In this document: piece after piece, positions 8,228 through 16,921 of the stretch
How positions within the stretch are numbered: position 1 is the stretch's first letter
Layout of the letters: each line of letters opens with the position of its first letter
Assembly: GCF_003713065.1 (NCBI RefSeq)
Contig: NZ_CP033433.1
Span: 1,709,001-1,773,000 of the forward strand
Length of the DNA stretch: 64,000 bases
Reading direction: 5' to 3'
Origin: Cohnella candidum
Lineage (GTDB): Bacteria; Bacillota; Bacilli; Paenibacillales; Paenibacillaceae
Translations under genes and position numbers: made by a program
The notes under the pieces: generated by a model
What the model saw: only the letters and a program-made list of their open reading frames with translations
Database searches by the model: none
What the model was told of the DNA's origin: nothing

Positions 8228-10618
8228 ATGTTTCTGTCGCGGCTCAAAAAGCTGTTTCGCTCGTGGAAACCGGTACCGACGCCGGGCTGGAACCTCCAAT
8301 TCACCGAGGAAATGAATTCGCGCCTGCTCGCGATTACCGAAACCGCCCATGACATGATCGCCACCTTCGATCTGAGAGGCAAAATCCTGTACTTGAACCG
8401 GGCGGGCTATGAGTTTCTCGGCATCCGGACGCTCGGAGAGAAAAACGGCTATTTGGAGCGTTACATGTCCGTGCCCACCACCCTTCGCCTCGTCGCCGGT
8501 CTGCGCATCGCCCAGGAGCAGGGCTATTGGCAGGATGAATCGGAGTGGATCAAGGAAGACGGAACGGTGCTCACGACGTCGCAGACGGTTGTCGCCCATC
8601 AACCGGAAGGCGCGGAGGAGCCCTATTTCTCCACGATCGTCCGGGACATCACGGAACGCAAGGAAATCGAGCGCCAACTGTGGCTCGCCAAACAGGCCGC
8701 CGACGAAGCGAACGAAGCCAAAAGCGCGTTTCTCGCGCGGATGAGCCATGAAATACGCACGCCCCTGAACGGGATTATCGGCCTGACTCACCTGCTCCAA
8801 CGCACCGAACTTTCGGATATTCAGAGAGACTATTTGCGGCAAATCACGGTCTCCTCCAACGGGCTTCTCCATATCCTGAACGACTTGCTCGACTACTCCA
8901 AACTCGAAGCGGACAAGCTGTCGATCGAAACGGTGCCATTCCGGCTGGAGGAAGTATTGGAGCGGTTAAGCAGAACGTTCGCCGTGCTGCTGGGCGCGAA
9001 ACCCGTCGACCTGATGCTTCGTATCGCGCCCGGCGTGCCGGATGTCCTGTACGGAGATCCTTCGCGTCTGGAACAAATCCTGCTCAACCTGGTTAACAAC
9101 GCGATCAAATTCACGGACGAAGGCTTCATATCGCTTGAAATTTCGCTTGTCCATGCTTACGAGTCCGCTGCCGCTCTCCGATTCGCCGTGGCGGACTCCG
9201 GGGTCGGCATGACGCCACAGGAACAAGCCCGGCTGTTCAAACCTTTCTCCCAGGCGTCGGAAGGCGCGAACCGTTCCGGCGGTACCGGACTGGGGTTGGT
9301 CATCAGCAGCAGCCTCATCCAACGAATGGGCGGTACGCGCATTCAAGTGGACAGCGGGTTTGGCGAGGGCAGCACCTTCTCCTTCCAAATCCCTTTCGGC
9401 ACGCAAGGGAACCGCTCATTCCTGGAAGACCCTCTGCCCTATGGCTTGAAAGTGTTGGTGCTCGAGGACGGTACCCGGATGAGGGACTATTGGCTGCAGA
9501 CACTCGTCGAGATGGGATGTAAGGTGGAAGCCGCAGAGGACTGGGCTGCGGCCGAGCATAAGCTGAACACGGAAACTTGGGACGCATGGATCGTCGACAT
9601 GGAAAACGGGGACATGCACGGCGAGGAAACTTGGGAAACGTGGAAACGGTCTGCCGACGCGAAGGGAACGGCGGTTTATTGCAGCACGACGCTGCGGGGA
9701 AGGGACATGCTCATGGCCATGGAAGAAGATCTGCGGCCTGCCGGCGTCCTCATCAAACCGACGGTTCCGATGCAAATCCGGCATGCTCTGCTTGCCCTGT
9801 GCGAACGAACCGAAGCAGCGGACTCCTCGGCTTCCCGCGAGCCGGAACGAACCTCCCTTCGGCTGAACGGGACCGTGCTGGTCGTGGAGGACAACGAAAT
9901 CAGCAGAACCGTCACCGCGCGTCTGGTCGAAGAGTTCGGCCTCGTCGCCTGCGAAGCATCGAGTGGTACGCAAGCCCGGCATGTATTGGAGTCCCGCCCG
10001 GTTCAGCTCGTGCTGATGGACCTCCAGATGCCCGGCATGGACGGCTTGGAGACAACGCGAGCCATCCATGGAGAAGAGCGTTTCTCCAGCCTGCCCGTGA
10101 TCGCTCTGACGGGAGAAGATATCGAGCATTGGAGGCAGCGTTGTCTGGACGCCGGCATGATCGACCTGCTTCGGAAACCGGTGTCGCCGGAGAACCTGAA
10201 AGCCGTGCTCTCCCGCTGGCTTCCGACGGCCTTGAGCGTTCCTTCCCCGTCGGACAGTCTCGCGGGATGGCCCGACACCGACGCGCTGGACATTCCGCTT
10301 GCGCTTCATCGGCTGGGCGGGAAAACCGCCCTTTATCTCCAACTGCTCGATCGGTTCCGCCAAGAGTACGCGGATCTGCCGAAGCAGCTTCGAGACTTCG
10401 CCGATTCCGACGATTCTTCCGTGCCTCAGCGCCTTCTCCACTCGTTCCGCGGCGCGGCCGCGCATTTGGGCGCCATTCCGGTCGCCCGGGAAGCCTTGCT
10501 GCTCGAAGAGGCGTTCCGCAAGAGCCAGCCGACGGAAGAAGCATTAGGCACGTTAGATGCGCGTTTAAACGCTTTGATCGACACGATCGATTCCATTCTT
10601 AGACAAAAAAGAGGTTAG
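8228..10618 (+). CDS. Hybrid sensor kinase PAS-HisKA-HATPase-REC-REC-Hpt
   Basis: A 796-residue soluble phosphorelay protein with no membrane helix. In order: PAS (about 28-142, ending in IVRDITERKEIE), HisKA with His174 in ARMSHEIRTPLNG, ATPase domain (about 270-395; NLVNNAIKFTDEG, GGTGLGLVIS), a first receiver-like domain (about 410-525) that is diverged but keeps an Asp in WIVDMENGD and a Lys in LIKPT, a clear receiver (about 555-670; VVEDNEIS, LMDLQMPGMDG, LRKPV) and a C-terminal Hpt domain with LHSFRGAAAHLGA. All relay steps are therefore on one chain. The PhoB-type regulator that follows at 10705 is the likely output. The ligand of the PAS domain is unknown. Confidence 0.93.
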   Translation: MFLSRLKKLFRSWKPVPTPGWNLQFTEEMNSRLLAITETAHDMIATFDLRGKILYLNRAGYEFLGIRTLGEKNGYLERYMSVPTTLRLVAGLRIAQEQGYWQDESEWIKEDGTVLTTSQTVVAHQPEGAEEPYFSTIVRDITERKEIERQLWLAKQAADEANEAKSAFLARMSHEIRTPLNGIIGLTHLLQRTELSDIQRDYLRQITVSSNGLLHILNDLLDYSKLEADKLSIETVPFRLEEVLERLSRTFAVLLGAKPVDLMLRIAPGVPDVLYGDPSRLEQILLNLVNNAIKFTDEGFISLEISLVHAYESAAALRFAVADSGVGMTPQEQARLFKPFSQASEGANRSGGTGLGLVISSSLIQRMGGTRIQVDSGFGEGSTFSFQIPFGTQGNRSFLEDPLPYGLKVLVLEDGTRMRDYWLQTLVEMGCKVEAAEDWAAAEHKLNTETWDAWIVDMENGDMHGEETWETWKRSADAKGTAVYCSTTLRGRDMLMAMEEDLRPAGVLIKPTVPMQIRHALLALCERTEAADSSASREPERTSLRLNGTVLVVEDNEISRTVTARLVEEFGLVACEASSGTQARHVLESRPVQLVLMDLQMPGMDGLETTRAIHGEERFSSLPVIALTGEDIEHWRQRCLDAGMIDLLRKPVSPENLKAVLSRWLPTALSVPSPSDSLAGWPDTDALDIPLALHRLGGKTALYLQLLDRFRQEYADLPKQLRDFADSDDSSVPQRLLHSFRGAAAHLGAIPVAREALLLEEAFRKSQPTEEALGTLDARLNALIDTIDSILRQKRG

Positions 10619-10644
10619 ACGTACGCCAAACGACAAGATATAAT
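10615..10644 (+). promoter_or_regulatory. Candidate SigA promoter for the PhoB-type regulator
   Basis: TTAGAC at 10615-10620, an 18-base spacer and a perfect TATAAT at 10639-10644, overlapping the end of the hybrid kinase gene. It would start transcription near 10651, shortly before the regulator ATG at 10705. Confidence 0.5.
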
Positions 10645-10704
10645 GAATTTGCCGGAAATTTGTTAGTAAAGTATGAGTTTCCTAAACAACTATCGAAGTT
10701 GGTG

Positions 10705-11415
10705 ATGATCTTGACGAGAATCCTCGTAATCGAAGATGACCCCATCATCGGCGAGATGCTCACCCTGTATTTAAACGAAGAACAATTTACGGTTCAGCGC
10801 GTAGAAACCGCCCGGGACGGATTTCAGGCGCTGTTTTCTTTTGCGCCCGACGTGATTTTGCTCGATCTCATCCTGCCGGACGCACAAGGACCTGAGCTGT
10901 GCGCGGAATTCCGCCGCCAGACGGACCTTCCGCTGATCGTCATCTCGATGAAAACCGCCGTGGCGGACCGGATCCAAGCGATCAGCGCGGGCGCCGACGA
11001 TTACTTGGTCAAGCCTTTCAGCATGCAGGAGCTCAAAGTGCGCATCGGTGCCGTGCTTCGGCGTTCGCAAGCCGCCTCCGCTCCCCGCCGTCTTCAGGAG
11101 GCCGAGACGTCCGCCGGGCAAGCCGAATCCACCGGCATCACGTTAGATCTTGAACGGAGAACGCTGCTGAGGGATGGCAAATCCGTCGAAACGACGTTTT
11201 CGGAATACGAAATCATGAAACTGTTCGTCGAACATCCCGGCAAAGTTTATACCCGTGAAGAGCTCATCAACGCGGTGCGCGGCATCGACTCTTTCGTGAA
11301 CGACCGGGCCATCGACGTCCATGTGACGAACTTAAGGCGCAAGCTGGAGGACAATCCCAAGCAGCCGCAATATATCAAAACCGTCTGGGGCGTCGGGTAC
11401 AAATTCGTCCGCTGA
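10705..11415 (+). CDS. OmpR/PhoB-type response regulator
   Basis: A 236-residue regulator with receiver (VIEDDPIIGEML, phospho-acceptor Asp in ILLDLILPDAQGPE, Lys in YLVKPFSMQE) and winged-helix output (AIDVHVTNLRRKLEDNP, terminal TVWGVGYKFVR). The acceptor loop reads LPDAQG rather than MPxxDG. Start choice is uncertain: ATG 10705 and TTG 10711 are both possible, and a TTG at 10660 opens the frame. ATG 10705 keeps the standard receiver start. It follows the hybrid kinase by 86 bp and is followed by the membrane EAL protein, suggesting a relay from the hybrid kinase that ends partly in transcription and partly in c-di-GMP turnover. Confidence 0.88.
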   Translation: MILTRILVIEDDPIIGEMLTLYLNEEQFTVQRVETARDGFQALFSFAPDVILLDLILPDAQGPELCAEFRRQTDLPLIVISMKTAVADRIQAISAGADDYLVKPFSMQELKVRIGAVLRRSQAASAPRRLQEAETSAGQAESTGITLDLERRTLLRDGKSVETTFSEYEIMKLFVEHPGKVYTREELINAVRGIDSFVNDRAIDVHVTNLRRKLEDNPKQPQYIKTVWGVGYKFVR

Positions 11416-11522
11416 ATTTTCCAAATCCTACATAACGTTTAACATCTCTCCGCAAACTTTCTAAATTTTTGTGATGTAAACTGTCACATGACTGTCCGAC
11501 GTGGAGGGATTGCCGAAACATC

Positions 11523-13418
11523 ATGATCCACATGACGAGTTTATTGCAAAATATCGCCACGGTGATCGTTATCATCATGCTGGCGAATCGACTCTATCCT
11601 TATCTGCTTCATTGGAATAAACCCGGCCAATGTCTCGTGATCGGGGCTCTATTCGGCGCGGCCGGGCTCGTATCGATGAATATGCCGATTCACGTCGATT
11701 CCGGCATAACCGTCGACTTGAAAGCCGTGCTCGCCGGGATGTCCGGCTTGCTCGGAGGTCCGCTCTCTGCCGCGGTTTCTTTCGTCGTGATCGGCGGCTA
11801 CCGTTATCATCTGGGCGGCATGGGAATGGCACCGGGCATTCTCTGCATCGGCGCCGCAGCTCTCGCCGGTTCGGCGTTGAACCTCGTATTCCGCCGGAAA
11901 CGCCTGCGCCTGCGCCGGATTTGGTGGCTGCCGGTTTGTTTCGGCTTGTTCATTGCGCTCATCCAGCTCGCGGCAACGATGTGGTTCCCTCCCGATATCC
12001 GGAACGGATTGCTGCGGGATTTCACGCTGCCTTTGCTCACGCTATACCCTTTGTCCTCCGTCATCTTCCATTATTTCGTCACGGTGGAATGGGTCAGTTA
12101 TCACGATACCCAATACGACCGAGTGACCCTGCTGCCCCGTTACGAGCGCCTGCAGGGCAAGTGGCAGCGGATGATCGACCGGAAGCAGCCTTTTTCCCTC
12201 GTGATCTTGAACGTGGAAAAACTTCGGGCCGTCAATGATATCCACGGTGTCGAAGGCGGCAACGCACTGCTGCGGGAATGCGCGGGAAGATTGGGCGCCG
12301 GCCTGCCGAAGGACGGTTTGATCAGCCGGTTTAACGGCCAGGACTTCGCCGTCTCTCTTCCCGGTTACGACATGCTCCAGTCTCTGATCTGGATCGTCGA
12401 CATGAAAAAGAAGTTGTCCGTTCCCTATCTCATTGAGGGAAGTCCCTATCACGTCACTTTCAGCACGGGATTGGCCGTATACGAAGGAGACGCGGAGACG
12501 CTGCAGAATCTGTTCATGCAGGCGGAAACGGCGCTTCGGCACGCGAGAGAAAGCGGCTCGAACCAGACGGTGCCTTACGAAAGCCGTTTGACGGAGCAAA
12601 TCCGTTACCGCACCAGCCTGGAGAAGGATTTGCAATTCGCGCTGGACCGAAATCAATTCCATCTGAGCTACCAGCCTCAATTCGAGTTGGAAACGGGGAA
12701 ACTTCGCGGTTTCGAGGCGCTGATTCGTTGGAACCATCCGGAATGGGGCGCCATCTCGCCGGCCGAGTTCATTCCGCTCGCGGAACAAACCCGTCTGATC
12801 ATCCCGATCGGACAGTGGGTGCTCGAGACCGCTTGCGAAATGGCCATGAAACTGAAGCTGAACGAAGCGGGCGCCACGATGGCCGTCAATGTTTCCGCCG
12901 TTCAATTGCTGGAGCCCGATTTTCCGGATCGGGTAGCGGTCGTGCTTCGGGAAAGCGGATTGCAAGGCCGTTTGTTGGAGCTGGAGCTCACCGAAACGAC
13001 GATGGTGCAATCGTTCGAGAAAGCCGCCGATCAGCTCATGCGTTTGAAGGAGTGCGGGGTTCGCCTTGCGCTCGACGACTTCGGAGTCGGTTACTCCTCT
13101 CTCAGTTATCTGAGGAGGCTTCCCTTCGATCTGATCAAGATCGACCGCAGCTTTATCGAGGACATCGGCCGGAGCCAGGACGACCGGATGACCAAATCCA
13201 TCATAGACTGGGTCCGGGAGCTGCGGTACGGCATCGTCGCCGAAGGCTTGGAGTCTTACGATCAACTCTATTGGCTGAAGCAGTGGAAGTGCGACATTGC
13301 TCAGGGATTCCTGTTCAGCCGGCCGATGCCGGAGGAGGAACTGCTTCGTTACCTGAGGCAGCTGATGCCCTTCCCCTTCGCGGTTCCGTCACCTGAAGTC
13401 GACGGACTACCCTCCTAA
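11523..13418 (+). CDS. Membrane c-di-GMP phosphodiesterase (5TMR-LYT, degenerate GGDEF, EAL)
   Basis: A 631-residue protein. Residues about 1-190 form a 5TMR-LYT type sensor with five or six helices (KAVLAGMSGLLGGPLSAAVS is typical). Residues about 215-360 are a GGDEF domain whose signature reads RFNGQDFAVSLPG, so synthase activity is unlikely. Residues about 375-620 are an EAL domain with its key residues in place: FEALIRW, VNVSAVQL, LELTETT, LALDDFGVGYSSL, LIKIDRSFI and VAEGLES. It should hydrolyse c-di-GMP at the membrane, perhaps with the GGDEF remnant as a GTP sensor. It follows the PhoB-type regulator by about 107 bp and ends at a strong terminator. Confidence 0.92.
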   Translation: MIHMTSLLQNIATVIVIIMLANRLYPYLLHWNKPGQCLVIGALFGAAGLVSMNMPIHVDSGITVDLKAVLAGMSGLLGGPLSAAVSFVVIGGYRYHLGGMGMAPGILCIGAAALAGSALNLVFRRKRLRLRRIWWLPVCFGLFIALIQLAATMWFPPDIRNGLLRDFTLPLLTLYPLSSVIFHYFVTVEWVSYHDTQYDRVTLLPRYERLQGKWQRMIDRKQPFSLVILNVEKLRAVNDIHGVEGGNALLRECAGRLGAGLPKDGLISRFNGQDFAVSLPGYDMLQSLIWIVDMKKKLSVPYLIEGSPYHVTFSTGLAVYEGDAETLQNLFMQAETALRHARESGSNQTVPYESRLTEQIRYRTSLEKDLQFALDRNQFHLSYQPQFELETGKLRGFEALIRWNHPEWGAISPAEFIPLAEQTRLIIPIGQWVLETACEMAMKLKLNEAGATMAVNVSAVQLLEPDFPDRVAVVLRESGLQGRLLELELTETTMVQSFEKAADQLMRLKECGVRLALDDFGVGYSSLSYLRRLPFDLIKIDRSFIEDIGRSQDDRMTKSIIDWVRELRYGIVAEGLESYDQLYWLKQWKCDIAQGFLFSRPMPEEELLRYLRQLMPFPFAVPSPEVDGLPS

Positions 13419-13423
13419 TGGAA

Positions 13424-13461
13424 AAGAAGCCTCTCCGGAATTCGTTCCGGAGAGGCTTCTT
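13424..13461. terminator. Bidirectional terminator hairpin
   Basis: A perfect 17-bp stem with a TTCG tetraloop separates the plus-strand EAL gene from the convergent DinB gene. A-rich and T-rich flanks on either side let it act in both directions. Confidence 0.85.
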
Positions 13462-13476
13462 CAGTTGCGTTACGGA

Positions 13477-13974
13477 TCAAAGTGCCGTCCCTAGAGCGCT
13501 TTCGATCTGTTTGCGATGATGCTCGTCATGCTCGGCGAAATCCAGCAGGTAGGCGGTCACCGAGAAAGGCCGTCCGTCGGCATCTTGGTGTTCGCGGTCG
13601 TATTCGCTTTCCGGAATGCCGCGGATGGCGTTCAACAATCGCTCCCGCGTCGCAGCCGCCTGCTCGGTCACGTGTTTCCAATCAAGCTTGCGGCACTCGT
13701 TTTTGGCGTTTTCATTGAAGGCATTGAAATCCAAATGGTGATAGGTCAGGGGCTGACCTTGGCTTAGCGGCAGGACGGCGTGCCGCTCGAAAAATTCGTC
13801 CCATTTCCACATGTGCGCAATAACGTCCCTCACCGACCATTTGCCTTCTCCCAGCCGCTTGAGCTGTTGCTCCTCGGTCAGATTCGCCAAGGAACGGACG
13901 AACGGAACGTAGTCTTCGAACAATTGCCGATTGCGGATCGCATCATGATTCGTCAAGCGCTGTTCCTCCCCCAT
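13477..13974 (-). CDS. DinB/DfsB family protein
   Basis: A 165-residue four-helix DinB-fold protein. Likely metal ligands are the His in DVIAHMWKWDEFF near residue 52 and the cluster AEHDEHHRKQIE near residue 150. The fold is shared by bacillithiol/mycothiol S-transferases and maleylpyruvate isomerases, so a thiol-dependent detoxification role is likely but the substrate is unknown. It is the last gene of a six-gene minus operon, 12 bp after bstA, which belongs to the same superfamily. A strong terminator follows. Confidence 0.85.
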   Translation of the reverse strand: MGEEQRLTNHDAIRNRQLFEDYVPFVRSLANLTEEQQLKRLGEGKWSVRDVIAHMWKWDEFFERHAVLPLSQGQPLTYHHLDFNAFNENAKNECRKLDWKHVTEQAAATRERLLNAIRGIPESEYDREHQDADGRPFSVTAYLLDFAEHDEHHRKQIESALGTAL

Positions 13975-13986
13975 TCGGTTGACGTT

Positions 13987-14517
13987 TTACCAGCCCATCC
14001 GCTCTCTCAGAGCGGTGATATGCGCCACGTGGTGGCGGCCATGCCAAGCGTAAATGCCCAGCGTCCGGTCCAGCCGGGATACGCTGTTATTGGCCGGGTG
14101 GAAGAACGTTTTCGCGAAATCGGCCTCATTCATCGACCGGAGCAGCATCGCCCAGCGGACGTGCAGCCCGCGGAGCTGCGCCACCGCGAGATCGACCGGC
14201 GCGTCGCGCGTATCGGCAAGCTGTGCCCAGGCGTTTTCGTCGTAAGGTTTGATCGTCGGTTCCGGCTCCGTAAGCGCAAGCTTAAACCGGATCATGCTGT
14301 TCATGTGGCTGTCCACGATGTGGTGCGCCACTTGGCGAACGGTCCAGCCGCCATCCCGATAAGGAGTGTCGAGCTGCTCGTCGCTCAGCCCTTGCAAGGC
14401 GGCCGCCAGCTGTTCCGGCGCTTGCTCGATGTCCCGGATCCAGGCCTCGCGCTGTTCAGGGGTGATGTCGCCTGCTTGGGCGAATTTGCCGATCGGATAT
14501 CTCGAATCTTCGGTCAT
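13987..14517 (-). CDS. bstA: Bacillithiol S-transferase BstA/YfiT
   Basis: A 176-residue DinB-fold protein that closely recalls Bacillus YfiT (BstA), a metal-dependent transferase that joins bacillithiol to electrophiles. The N-terminal RYPIGKF signature, the His in QVAHHIVDSHMNS near residue 67 and the terminal AWHGRHHVAHITALRERMGW match the family; the three His form the metal site. Length is typical. It lies 14 bp after a GNAT gene and 12 bp before a second DinB protein, so the operon carries two thiol-transferase-type proteins. This fits the low-molecular-weight thiol bacillithiol of Firmicutes. Confidence 0.9.
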   Translation of the reverse strand: MTEDSRYPIGKFAQAGDITPEQREAWIRDIEQAPEQLAAALQGLSDEQLDTPYRDGGWTVRQVAHHIVDSHMNSMIRFKLALTEPEPTIKPYDENAWAQLADTRDAPVDLAVAQLRGLHVRWAMLLRSMNEADFAKTFFHPANNSVSRLDRTLGIYAWHGRHHVAHITALRERMGW

Positions 14518-14531
14518 GTTCGTCTCTCCTC

Positions 14532-14996
14532 TTATACGGATGCCGTTCTCAAATCGTAGTGATAAAATTCGGTGTCCTTTACGAAACCGAAAGACTCATA
14601 AAGCTTCTGCGCGGTTACGTTGTCAACGGCAGTGGACAGGCTCAATCCTTTGGCTCCCGTCTCTTCAGCCAGCTTTTTCGCGGCTTTCAACAGCAGCCGT
14701 CCCGCCCCTTGGCCCCTGGCTTCCTCGCTCACGAACAAGTCGTTCAGAATCCAACTATGGCGGATCGATATCGAAGAAAAAGTCGGATAAAGCTGCATGA
14801 AACCGACGGCTTGGCCCGTCTCCTCATCGACCGCTAAATAGATAGCCGATTCTTGCCGCTGCAGCCGTTCGGACAGAAAACCGCGCGCAGCGGCTTGGTC
14901 GGACGGCTGTCCGTAAAATTGGCGGTATCGATCGAACAACGGCACCGCTTGATCCAATTCATTCAAAGTGACGCGCAGTACGGTTAAAGATATCAC
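14532..14996 (-). CDS. GNAT family N-acetyltransferase
   Basis: A 154-residue GNAT enzyme: VLRVTLNELDQAVPLFD at the start, the acetyl-CoA loop FVSEEARGQGAGRLLL near residue 95 and AQKLYESFGFVKD near residue 130. The frame is open to 15182, inside the upstream gene, but a GTG at 14996 overlaps the TGA of the AAC(3)-like gene by 4 bp and starts the fold directly, with GGAAGGA about 11 bases upstream. Fourth gene of the minus operon. The substrate is unknown. Confidence 0.85.
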   Translation of the reverse strand: MISLTVLRVTLNELDQAVPLFDRYRQFYGQPSDQAAARGFLSERLQRQESAIYLAVDEETGQAVGFMQLYPTFSSISIRHSWILNDLFVSEEARGQGAGRLLLKAAKKLAEETGAKGLSLSTAVDNVTAQKLYESFGFVKDTEFYHYDLRTASV

Positions 14997-15814
14997 AATG
15001 AGTCCATCCTTCCTTCCCGGTCCAGCCAGGCTGCGGCGAAATCGACGGCGTCGCGTTGGCGGAACAGCCGGCATTCGGCCACGCCGACGGCGCCCGTAAC
15101 GACGGGGCGATCCGCTTCGAACGCGCGGCCGATTTCCTCGAAAAGCTCCGTTTGAAACTGAATTTCTTGAAACGCCTTCCATACCCGCTGGCCGTTCTCG
15201 AGGATCGGTGCGTATTCGGTTCGCTGCGTTCGTCTGACCGCCCGATTTTCCGCCAGGTGCAGCGACGTGTTGGAGTCGTGCCCGACGCCGATTAACAGGA
15301 CCGAGCCGTCAAGCTCATAGATACGGGCCAGCGGCGACCTTTCTCCAAGCCCGAAATCGAGTCCGTGCGCGTCGGTAACCTGATGTGCGAGTTTTCCCCA
15401 GGCGGCGAACGAAAGCGCGGGATGGCTGCTGCGGATGACGCCCGGGAAAGTGCGGAACGCTTCCACGATCCGGCCCATTCCCCTCGTCGGCGCGACGGCC
15501 GGATCGAACGCCGGCATCGTGGCGCGAATCGTGTCCCACCAGGCTTCAGGCACCGGCGGATTCTGCCACTTCGCCGGATCGGAGTATTCGCCCGAATGCG
15601 TGGGCATTACCAGGGTGCCGTCCTCGGTCACCGCTTCCATCAGCGCCTGCACGACCGCGACCGGCCCTCCGTTCACCCAACCAATGGCGCTGAGCGAAGA
15701 ATGGACGAGCAGCGTCATGCCGGGTCGGATGCCCAGACGGCGGAAATCTTCTACCAGCGAATCGACCGTCACCACGAACGGCGTCCGTTCGATCGCTTTC
15801 CATTCGTTATTCAT
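14993..15814 (-). CDS. AAC(3) family N-acetyltransferase (YokD-like)
   Basis: A 273-residue member of the aminoglycoside 3-N-acetyltransferase fold. Seen: LLVHSSLSAIGWVNGGP near residue 35, GTLVMPTHSGEYSDP near residue 70, RSSHPALSFAAWG near residue 130 and the LIGVGHDSNTSLHLAE block near residue 180 that holds the conserved His. Chromosomal relatives such as YokD are common in Firmicutes and often have no known antibiotic substrate, so resistance should not be assumed. The ATG at 15814 overlaps the hisC stop by 4 bp, and its own stop overlaps the next GNAT start by 4 bp. Confidence 0.9.
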   Translation of the reverse strand: MNNEWKAIERTPFVVTVDSLVEDFRRLGIRPGMTLLVHSSLSAIGWVNGGPVAVVQALMEAVTEDGTLVMPTHSGEYSDPAKWQNPPVPEAWWDTIRATMPAFDPAVAPTRGMGRIVEAFRTFPGVIRSSHPALSFAAWGKLAHQVTDAHGLDFGLGERSPLARIYELDGSVLLIGVGHDSNTSLHLAENRAVRRTQRTEYAPILENGQRVWKAFQEIQFQTELFEEIGRAFEADRPVVTGAVGVAECRLFRQRDAVDFAAAWLDREGRMDSL

Positions 15815-16896
15815 GCTTCCGCGGATCCCCCATCCTGCCGAAGCACATCCTCCAGCGTCCGCAAAAACGTATCCATCTCGGCATCGGTACCGATGCTGAT
15901 GCGGATGAAGTTGTCGATTCGGGGCTGATTGAAATAACGGACGAGCACTCCTCTTTGTTTCAACCCTTGGAAGATTCCGGCGGCCGGATGGTCCGGATGC
16001 TCCGCGAACAGGAAGTTCGCGGACGAATCGATGACCCGGAAACCGAGCTGCTTCAAGCCGGCGTCCGTCCGCTCCCTCGTCGCGATCACTTTGCGCGTCG
16101 TTTCCTCGAAATAGGCTCTGTCGTCGAAAGCCGCGGCCGCGCCGGCAAGCGCGAGGCGGTCGATCGTGTAAGAGTTGAACGAGTTTTTGACCCGGTTCAA
16201 GCCCTCGATCAGGTCCGGGTGGCCTATCGCGACGCCGACCCGAAGTCCGGCGAGCGACCGCGACTTCGACAGCGTGTGGACGACCAGCAGGTTCGGGAAC
16301 TCCGCCACGAGCTCCACCCCCGATTTTCCGCCGAAATCGATATAAGCCTCGTCCAGAATCATCACGGAATCCGAGTTCCAATCGAGGACGCCCCGGAAGC
16401 GCTCCGTCTCGATGTAACGGGCGGTCGGCGCGTTCGGGTTCGGCAGGACGATGCCGCCGTTCGGTTCGTCGAACGCGTCCAGCGGCACCCGGAACTCTTC
16501 GTCCAAAGGGACGGTTTTGTAAGGAATGCCGTACAGCGCCGCGTACACCTTGTAGAAGCTGTATGTAATGTCGGGGAACAAAATCGGCCGGTTCGACGGC
16601 GAGAAGAAAGCGGCGAACGCGAAAGCCAAAATCTCGTCGGACCCGTTGCCGATGAACACCTGGTTCGGCTGTACGCCATAATAGGCGGCAGCTTTCTCCG
16701 CAAGCGCGCTGCAAGTGGGATCCGGATATAAACGTAAATCGCCGTTAGCGGCATCCTTGATCGCATTAAGCACAAGCGGGGATGGCGGATAAGGGTTTTC
16801 GTTCGTGTTCAGTTTGACGTAAGTTTGGTCCTTCGGCTGTTCTCCCGGCACATAAGGAATCAGCGAAGCGGCCAAGGGGCTCCAAAATTTGCTCAA
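15811..16896 (-). CDS. hisC: Histidinol-phosphate aminotransferase
   Basis: A 361-residue PLP enzyme of aminotransferase class II; it converts imidazole acetol phosphate and glutamate to histidinol phosphate, and in many Bacilli also handles aromatic amino acids. Seen: KLNTNENPYPPSP near residue 30, IGNGSDEILAFAF near residue 80, PNPNAPTARYIE near residue 150 and the PLP lysine in HTLSKSRSLAGLRVG near residue 210. It is outside any his operon, second in a minus operon after an epimerase-like gene (25-bp gap) and coupled to the AAC(3)-like gene. The isolated location suggests a paralogue or a general aromatic transaminase. Confidence 0.9.
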   Translation of the reverse strand: MSKFWSPLAASLIPYVPGEQPKDQTYVKLNTNENPYPPSPLVLNAIKDAANGDLRLYPDPTCSALAEKAAAYYGVQPNQVFIGNGSDEILAFAFAAFFSPSNRPILFPDITYSFYKVYAALYGIPYKTVPLDEEFRVPLDAFDEPNGGIVLPNPNAPTARYIETERFRGVLDWNSDSVMILDEAYIDFGGKSGVELVAEFPNLLVVHTLSKSRSLAGLRVGVAIGHPDLIEGLNRVKNSFNSYTIDRLALAGAAAAFDDRAYFEETTRKVIATRERTDAGLKQLGFRVIDSSANFLFAEHPDHPAAGIFQGLKQRGVLVRYFNQPRIDNFIRISIGTDAEMDTFLRTLEDVLRQDGGSAEA

Positions 16897-16921
16897 GACG
16901 TAAACTTCCTCTCTGCGTGAT

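Noticed and set aside
14993-15814. AAC(3)-like gene considered as an acquired antibiotic resistance gene
   Set aside because: It is embedded in a tightly coupled chromosomal operon with normal composition and no mobile element near it; family members are common as chromosomal genes of unknown substrate.
14993-16714. Long 573-codon minus frame read as one protein
   Set aside because: Its first 300 codons run through hisC in another frame with Arg-rich shadow sequence; the real gene begins at 15814.
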